The notes under the pieces were generated by a model. The model was given only the letters and a program-made list of their open reading frames with translations. It had not been told where the DNA came from and made no database searches. Position numbers and translations under genes: made by a program. From the NCBI GenBank assembly GCA_029339195.1, contig JAPTJF010000250.1:25338-89337 (forward strand): a stretch of DNA of 64,000 nt, written 5' to 3'. Below are positions 57,301-64,000 of the stretch, piece after piece. The DNA comes from Micractinium sp. NFX-FRZ (lineage: Eukaryota > Chlorophyta > Trebouxiophyceae > Chlorellales > Chlorellaceae). How positions within the stretch are numbered: the first letter of the stretch is position 1; every line of letters starts with the position of its first letter.

Positions 57301-60300
57301 GGAGAAATGGGCAGGGAGAAGAGCAGAGAAGTAGAAAGGGCGCCTGATCCCAGGCGGCCGCCAACAACACGAGGAGGGCGCCCTGGCTCCACCCAACTTC
57401 ATTCATCGCCCACCGCTGTCGTACAGCCTCCTCCTGCAGCTGCTGCCACAGCCGCTCTATGCTGCCCCCCGCCCTGCTCCCCCCCCTGCCCGCACCCCAG
57501 CTGGTTCTCCCGCCCCCCCGCCCTCACCTCTGTCTCCCACCCCTCCACCTTCTCCGTCTTGGGGCGCCCCAGCCAGCTCTTTACAGGCTTGAAGTCCAGG
57601 TCGGCATCGGCCAGGCGCACCTTGCCCGCGCCCTCAGCCAGCATGTCCGCCACCTGCATGTGGGCGGGCAGCGGTGGGGCAGCAGTGGGCAGGAAGGGCA
57701 CCCGGGGTGGAGGGTGGATGGACAACCGGAGAGGAGGTTGAAGGGAGGAGGCAAGGGAGAAGGGGCGCGTGCAGCAGTGCGACCTTGTAGTGGGAGAGGA
57801 GGGAGGAGGAGGGAGGAGCCCATGCTGTCCCTGTGTGTCTCGCCCTCTCGGCACAAATCCACACTCTTCATACACCTGGTGCCCCAACCCAACCTGCCCG
57901 CCCATCCCCCTACCAGCAGTACCGCCGCACTCCACATACACATCACCCTACCAGCAGTACCGCCGCACTCCACATACACATCACACCCCACCCCTTGACC
58001 CCCGCTCCCCCCCCCCCGCCACACCTCCTCGTCCACGCTCTTCAGGTGCGCCTTCCTCTCCCTGTACAGGTCGTAGTAGCAGCGCTCGGTGTGGTCCACC
58101 AGGAAGGCGGCGGTGGGGGTGGCGCCTGGGGCAGGGCAACGAGGGGAGAGTTACTTGCTCGAGATCAGGAAAGGGGGGTAGGAAGGCTGGGTAGTGTGAA
58201 CCCGCAAAAGGGGCGCACCAAAGTTGGGGGTGCGGGGGCGGGGTGGGGTGGGGCGAGGGGAACCCATCCGGGGCAGAAAAATGCACTAGAAATCGATTAC
58301 TCTTCCACTGCTCGCTCTGCTTCACACGCTGGCCACTCGCGGCAGCATGTGCACGAGATGCCCCCCCACCACAGCATGCAGTACACGCAGGTGCACGCCG
58401 TACCATGCAGCACACACGCGTACCCGCGTCGACCAGCAGGCTGAAGTGCCCCCGCTTCCAGCGCGGGATGAGGCCGTGGCTGCGCTCCTCCATGCCCATC
58501 AGCGTGCCGTCCACGCGGAGCAGCTTGCCCACCTGGCACAGCGTGGCGCAGCATGGCCCAGTGTGGGACGGCACGACACAGCAGCAGGGTCCGCACAACG
58601 GCTTTTGACGGGAAGGCATGCCTCTTTGGGCACGGCATGGCGCAGCGCAAGTCGCAGGAGCCTTGCCTGACCAGCCTGCAAGTTCCTGAAACCTCCAAAT
58701 CCCCACCTTGCTTTACCTGGGCCCCCATTTCACACTCCCCCCCAGGCCCCCCACCCCACCACCCCACCTTGTAGACGGAGTAGGTGTCGTCGGGGGCGTA
58801 GTGGCGCAGCAGCAGGCCAAACAGGGGGGAGCCCAGCTCCCAGCGAAGCTGCACGCGGGCAAGGACAAGACGGGCGATCTCACATGAGCAGGAGCAGCAG
58901 GCGCTCATGAGGGCAGGCGGAACACCTGCCACCTCGGCTCTGGTGCCTCTCAACACCAGCTCCCACACACCCCTGCCGTTTGCTGCGCTGCCTGTGGCCT
59001 CCACTCACCCCCACCCCTTTGCCCGGCCACACCCCAGGCTTGCCTCCCCATGCGCGCCCGCCCTTACCCCCATTCGCCCCACCCACCCTCCACCCTAACC
59101 GTCCCATCTGCAGTTGCCCCCGCACACGCACCACCCTGCCTCCACCCTGTGCTGGGGCAGCTGCTAAAACATGCACACACCCCACCCCAAACCGGCCTCA
59201 GCACCCTCACCGCCACCGCCACTGCCCAAGGCACCGCCCACCCCACCAACCTGCATCTTAAAGTCTGGCAGCTGCTGCATGATGCCCACCAGCTGAGCCT
59301 TCTTGGCACGCTTGGCAACCTTGGCGGCGGCAAGCAGGCGGCTGCGGGGGCAGGGCGGGGCGGCGGGGTAGGGCAGGGCAGGGCAGGGAAGCAGGAGGTG
59401 GGAGGCAGGCGGTAAAGCGGGCAGGGCACGCAGGGAGGGGGGCGCGCTTGGCATTCATTCGTGGCGGCGGCCAGCAGGCAGCGGCAGGCGGCGAGGCCGC
59501 TGTGTTCCTCGTTTATCATCCAAGCAGAACACGCCCCATTGCATGACCACGGGCAGGTCGGCGCCAGCAGGTGGGGCGGCAGGTCGGCGCCAGCAGCAGC
59601 GGCAGGGCGCGACAAATCCACCTTCGACTTCCAGGCATGGGGGCGCGCCCTGCCCACCCTCCTGTACAGCAGACCTTGGCTTTCCCCCAGCCAGGCTTCC
59701 TTTCCCGCCCACCTGTACAGCAGACCTTCCGCACCCAGCCAGCCAGGCTTCCCCACATGCCCACCTGTACAGCAGCTTGGCCGCCGCCGCGTCCCCCAGC
59801 GCCACCGCCTCGTCCACCGGGTTCCACTGCCGCTCGCTCTTCACATCCGGGGGCAGGCCGCCATCCAGCAGCACCGAGATGGCCTCATGCTGGTGGCGCA
59901 GCACAGCCACGTGCAGCGCCTGTGGGGGTGGATGGGCGTGTGTGTGTGCGAGAAGGGGTGAGGGAGCTGGGGGGAGGTAGGGGCGGCGGCAGCAGTGCAG
60001 GGCAGGGGCAGCCTTCAATGTCCACCTCCGCCTGTCGGCTGCTGCCCCTTTCCCTTTACGTTACAAGTACACCCTCCCCCTCACTGCCGCATTGCATCCG
60101 CCGGTTCCGGTCTGCCTCGTCTGCCACACAAGGTCTGCGCATGCGTGCCCCCACAACCCTACTTCTTCCTACCATTCTCGCCTCCTCCTCGCCCTGCTGC
60201 CCCCCCTCCTCACCGTGTTGCCCTGAGGGTCCAGCTGCATCTTCTGGCGGGGGCTCAGCGTGGGCAGCAGGCGCTGCAGCTCCGCCACGTCGCCCTCGTA

Positions 60301-60821
60301 TGCAGCCCTGCACATGGTTGGAAAGATAGTCCGACTGAGTCAGGTTGGTTGCAACACGGGCGCTGCTAGGGCTTCCGCAGCATGCTTGGATGTGCAAGCT
60401 GCGGGTGGCAGCCCTGCGCACACAGCAGCTCTTCCCCTCGTGGCGTGGGTTGGTGGGCGGTAAGCGCCGGCGCCCTGGGTGCCCGCCCGGGTGCCGTCGT
60501 GCCCGTCGACGTCCTCGCCTGTGCAGCGCCAGGAAGTGCATCTCGCTGCCCTCCTCGCTCCTGGACAGCCGTTGCCCTTGCTCTGCCTCTTCACGCTCTG
60601 CAGCGACAGCGCAGGGGTGGCAGCTGCTGAGCGCGGAGAGGGGTGGCGGGCGCCAGCATTGGCAGCGGCGGCGCCCCGCCCTTTAGTGGCGGTGGCGCCT
60701 CGGCAGGCGCCTTGACGAGTGTCGCACCGTGTTGATGCTCTGGGCCCGAGCTCAGAGCCTCGTAAAACTCCTCCTCCGCGGTGGCTCCCAGCATTTTGAG
60801 GTCCTTCTTGAGCCACGACAT
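54377..60821 (-). CDS. ANKRD13-like ankyrin repeat protein with GPCR-chaperone domain
   Basis: Minus-strand exons 60821-60728, 60597-60519, 60307-60214, 59919-59765, 59341-59251, 58848-58768, 58532-58424, 58125-58025, 57653-57528, 57266-57147, 56453-56226, 55988-55518, 54932-54837, 54487-54377; 651 aa. After MSWLKKDLKMLGATAEEEFY come ankyrin repeats (MHFLALHRAAYEGDVAELQR, ALHVAVLRHQHEAISVLLDG, NPVDEAVALGD; residues about 50-165). The ANKRD13 GPCR-chaperone domain follows: SPLFGLLLRHYAPDDTYSVY, LRVDGTLMGM, WKRGHFSLLV, VDHTERCYYDLY, and after a long Ala/Gly/Ser insert, RRYPITLAQVIPLLEVVAAG and IPLMWTVYLLLTFRQF. Animal ANKRD13 proteins bind ubiquitinated membrane cargo; the algal role is unknown. 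The intron after exon 2 needs a GC donor (CACAG|GCGAGG). Introns after exons 4 and 10 carry two and three echoes of the exon end. Confidence 0.88.
56736..56997 (-). repeat. Three boundary echoes in an ANKRD13-like intron
   Basis: Copies of the exon end at 57147-57186 occur at 56964-56997, 56851-56890 and 56736-56772, all in the same orientation and about 110-115 bp apart. Each still translates in part as LDMxLPAxVVQ-like peptide. Confidence 0.9.
57909..57986. repeat. 38-bp perfect tandem duplication in an ANKRD13-like intron
   Basis: A unit beginning CCTACCAGCAGTACCGCCGC and ending ACACATCAC appears twice in direct succession. It lies wholly inside the intron between exons at 57653 and 58025, so it does not affect the protein. 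It shows recent short tandem duplication with no decay. Confidence 0.85.
59653..59779 (-). repeat. Tandem boundary echoes of the LLYR exon end, ANKRD13-like gene
   Basis: CTGCTGTACAG plus donor context (minus strand) appears at the true boundary (59765) and twice more, about 50 and 105 bp further into the intron, with a CCAGCCAGGCTTCC spacer repeated between copies. Confidence 0.9.
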
Positions 60822-62034
60822 GGCGCGCGGTCATGTGCAGCCTGGGAAACAGGCACAGGTTACGTGGAGTGTTAAAGAAGTCTTAATTTGCACAGCGACG
60901 GTCCTCCAAACCGGGGAGGAGTGCGGTTGGACAAGCGCCGCCAGCTCAGCAGGCGCCAAAAGAACTCTTCTCCTTCAGCCTTGGGGCCTACAGACACTGA
61001 GCAGGGCGCCGCATGATCATGCAGCTAATCCTGCCTTACAAGGGATCGGATGCACACCGGTGCAGGTGCCGCCAGCAACCGCCTCTTTCTGGCGCCCGCC
61101 AAAAATGAAGTTCATTCTCCTTCCCTTTGCGAGCCATGCGTGCACGGGTTCTTATTGTGCGAATGTGGGGTGGAGCAGCAGAGATGATGTTAAAAGTTCT
61201 CATGGTACAAGGGCGCATGGAGCACCCAAACTTGTGCATCGCCCTGCACCGTCACCGAGCAGCGAGCAGCGTCATGAGCAGCGTCAACTGTGTGCGCCAC
61301 AAACAAGCCTGTGGGCTGTCAAAGCGGTTGGGATGCACTGGGATCAGTTGAGCGGCGATGCTGCACATCGTGCATGGCACTGCAGCAGTCTTTTGTTGGC
61401 TCCGACTTGGTGTGTGTGGTTGGGAGGTTTGGCGGGTGGGCACCGCCGCCAGCTGGCAGGATGCCGTTCGTCGGCGTTCACAACGCACAAGAGAGCAGGG
61501 GAACATGTGACACACGCCAGTTCACCTCTTCCCAACGTTCAGGCAGTGCACTGGCTGGCGCATCATTCATCCTGCTGTTTGATCGCACCACGTGGGCAGT
61601 GCTGCTCAGCCTCGCTCAACAACGTGCGCCACTGCCCAAACCTGCTGCCCTCTTCCAATTGGAATGACAAGCATGACCGAATTAGCGTGCTGTTTGACAT
61701 TGATATTGTTCGATCGTTCTTTCAATGTACAACAGACAGTACATGATCTGTGTGAAAAGGAAATGGCCGCTGGGAAGGGGGGTGCAACAAAAAATTTGGC
61801 AAGATTGATAGAGTGAGTTGTCGAGTTGATTCAGCCAGGTGGCAATGAAGCATTTCCGCCAAGTTTGGATTGAAGTTGAAGTGAAGGAAACGCAGGACAT
61901 GGGGACAGGACAGGGGGGCACGCAAACGCGGGGGTGGGGTGGGTAGAAGGAGGCATACCATGCCCCAGGTGCCTGCCGGACATGGCTCACACCTTGCAGA
62001 ATGGCACCATCCGAGACTGCACGTGCTCTGCTGC
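60822..62034. other. Intergenic between two minus-strand genes
   Basis: This 1.2 kb holds the ANKRD13-like promoter and the 3' UTR of the cysteine-rich gene. It is less GC-rich than the rest. A plus-strand frame from 60781 to 61746 stays open but shows no motif, overlaps the ANKRD13-like first exon and lacks supported splice signals. Confidence 0.4.
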
Positions 62035-63939
62035 TCACGGCACACAGGCGTTGCTGGCTTCATCATACTTCCTGCCCTGCTCGCAGCCCCAACCGTCGCA
62101 CGTGGCTGCGTCCTCGCGGCAGGACGTGCAGTAGGGGAGGGCGCAGGGGATGCAGGTGCCGGTGGCCTTGTCAACCCCGTAGCCATTCATGTCGCACATC
62201 TCGCAGGTGCTGCCCCCGGCGGGGCTGGCCACACATCGGTCGCAGTTGGGGTCGGTGCAAGGTGCGCACTGCCCGCTGGCCGGCTGCAGGTAGAAGCCTC
62301 TGTGGAAGGAGCACTGGCTGCAGCGGGTGGCCGACTCGCAGGTCACACAGCCGGATGAGCACTGCCAGGGGGGGGAGGAAAGGGAGGGAATGGAGTGAGG
62401 TATGCGCAATCGGGATGGGGTTGGGGTCGGTGTGTGGGGGGAGGGTGTGGGGGTGGGGGTGTGTGGCGGAGGGGCAGGCACACAGGTGGGCCGGCGGGCC
62501 GGCCAGGGAAGCGGGCAGGCCAAAAGGCAGGCAAGAGAGCAGTTGTGGGGGGTCGGGTGGGCAGACTGGCAAACGGGCAAGTGGCGAGTTGTGCATGGCA
62601 GGGTGTGCAAGGCAGGTTTCGCCAGAGGGGGAGGCATTGCAGGGAAGCAGGCGTGTGCGCACGAGATGGTAGTTAGGCAGGCGGCGTGCAGGCAGGCAGC
62701 GGGCAGGCAAGCGGGCGCCCACTCACCGACACGCAGGTGCCGGCTGCGGTGTCCAGGAAGAGTCCAGCGAAAAGGCTGCATTGTGTGCACACGGGGGCGC
62801 CACTGCTGCCCAACTGACAGAAGTTGCACTCTGGGTGCAGCTCGTTGCAGCTCATGCACTCTCCATCCACCAGCACGAAGCCTTCACCGCAGGCGGTGCA
62901 GGTGCCGTTGAGGCTGGCACACGCGGTGCATCCGGTGGAGGCGTCGCACTGCGGGTTGGCGGGTGGCGGAAAGCAGGCGAGGCAGCGTGAGAAGCCGGAG
63001 TCATGCCAAGGGTGAAACTGCAGGCTGCCGCGTCGTCAAGCAGGCATACACGATGCACAGCTGCAACGCCCGCCTCTGCGCCTCCCGCCCACCGCACACA
63101 CACCCCACCCCACACCAGCCCCGCACACATTGCCGCCACCCTCCTCCGTTACTGTAAGTCGTGACACGCTGCCTCACCTCGACGCACTCGCCAAGCTCGT
63201 TTGCATAGTAAGGCACGACATATATGTCGCCGCGCCGAGGGCTGACGGTCATGGCCTCACAGTCGTAGCAGAAGGAGGGTTCGTCGCCATCGCAGAGGGA
63301 GCACCGCTGGACCGCATCCACTCCGGAACGCTCAACAAAAGTGCTGGTCTCATTGCACTGCGTGGGGGCGGCATTTCGGGCACAGAGTTGGCAGGCGGCG
63401 TATGGGAAGGAATTTATTGGCACGGAGTATGAGCCTGCAGTACGGGTAGGCTTGCACTCCCTGTCATGCCTGCCCCAATCACGCCCCCCACCAAATGACA
63501 TAAAGCGCACGGCGACTCGAGGGAGAGTGCACACACACATGCACACACACGGACACCCGCACAGCGGCACCGCACCCTTGGCCCTGGGTGCAAGGAGGGG
63601 GTTCTCATCTGAAAATGCTCCCACAACTCGTGACGGGGGGCCCAGGTGCCAGCTACTGACTTGCACCCAGCTGCGCCCCTCCTGCCCGTCGTCCCCCCGC
63701 CGTCTTCCGCTGGCCGCACCTTGACGCACTCCCCTGCCGAGCTCAGCCCGTGGTACTCCCAGCACTCATCGCAGGTCTGGCCATTGGCGCTGCACGTCTT
63801 GCACCCGCTGCCCTCGGCCGACGCATCGGTCTGGGTGGTGCAGGCAGCGGCGGCGGCGGCGAGGCCTGCGGGCGGCGGCGGGGGAGGGGCAGAGGCACGT
63901 CCATCCTCAGCCTGGCTGGCCCGTGTCAGTTGCATGCAA
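62035..63939 (-). CDS. Cysteine-rich repeat protein (furin/growth-factor-receptor-like), 5' end uncertain
   Basis: Minus-strand exons, 5' to 3': about 63939-63720 (the beginning may instead be a splice acceptor near 63878, or the gene may run past the window), 63456-63178, 62948-62727, 62361-62035 (TGA). The protein is built of CxxC units: GCKTCSANGQTCDECWEY, GECVE|CDASTGCTACASLNGTC, GFVLVDGECMSCNELHPECN, CSSGCVTCESATRCSQCSF, CTDPNCDRCVASPAGGSTCE, CALPYCTSCREDAATCDGWG. This spacing resembles furin-like or growth-factor-receptor cysteine-rich modules, usually extracellular and disulfide-bonded; green algae have several such proteins of unknown role. Three of the four visible exons begin with the TGC of a Cys codon, so exons track the repeat units. 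The acceptor before 63456 ends GAG and not CAG; it was chosen because it restores the GECVxC pattern. No enzyme domain is visible. Confidence 0.65.
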
Positions 63940-64000
63940 TACATGCACCGAATGGGGCCCGGTGCGTTGTTTGGGGTGGATATCAGGGGGATAATGACCA

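Noticed and set aside
60781..61746. Plus-strand open frame of 321 codons in the gap before the ANKRD13-like gene
   Set aside because: The first part is antisense to the ANKRD13-like first exon and no motif or splice structure supports it, though it lies in less GC-rich DNA where an open frame is less expected.
61722..62034. Further 3' exons of the Cys-rich gene downstream of the TGA at 62035
   Set aside because: A GTGAGC overlaps the stop and could be a donor, but no in-frame cysteine-rich exon follows that I can support.
1..64000. tRNA, rRNA, CRISPR array, IS element or prophage
   Set aside because: No cloverleaf, rRNA-like segment, spaced identical repeats, transposase or phage gene was recognised. 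The introns and organelle presequences argue for a eukaryotic nuclear origin.

Overview
The window looks like nuclear DNA of a GC-rich, intron-dense unicellular green alga. A Chlorella-type trebouxiophyte is my best guess; this is inference, not a database match. The grounds are very high GC, many short GT-AG introns ending in CTGCAG, Ala/Gln/Pro-rich linkers, likely TGTAA poly(A) signals as in green algae, and plastid or mitochondrial presequences. I see no rRNA, tRNA, CRISPR array or complete transposon. I resolved 17 protein genes by chaining exons whose phases agree across every junction (about 113 introns).

Layout from left to right: ABCG half-transporter C-terminal half (+, 5' end outside); CHZ-motif acidic histone-chaperone-like protein (-); Nudix hydrolase (+); GH88-like unsaturated glucuronyl hydrolase (+); long-form tRNase Z with a very long Gln-rich linker (+); a 26-exon PPR-SMR protein (-); secreted cyclophilin-like protein (+); low-complexity hypothetical (-); 3-ketodihydrosphingosine reductase (+); small organelle-type protein (+); AP endonuclease of the exonuclease III class (-); RNA polymerase II subunit RPB4 (+); mitochondrial ribosomal protein uL30m (-); small plastid-type single-helix membrane protein (+); tandem CCCH zinc-finger protein (-); ANKRD13-like ankyrin protein (-); and the 3' part of a cysteine-rich repeat protein (-).

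These are mostly unrelated housekeeping genes. Strands alternate often. Five pairs are divergent with gaps of about 190-620 bp, which suggests shared promoters, and six are tail-to-tail. Several genes serve RNA metabolism (tRNase Z, PPR-SMR, CCCH, RPB4) and several carry organelle-type N-termini, but I see no single pathway cluster.

The most unusual signal is in the introns. At 12 exon-intron boundaries in 9 genes, a decayed copy of the exon edge (roughly 20-80 bp, often with its splice site) sits again inside the adjacent intron. I call these boundary echoes. Also, 11 of about 113 introns are best explained as GC-AG introns, far more than the roughly 1% usual in plants and animals. Together they suggest a genome that keeps producing tandem duplications at splice boundaries and tolerates weak donors.
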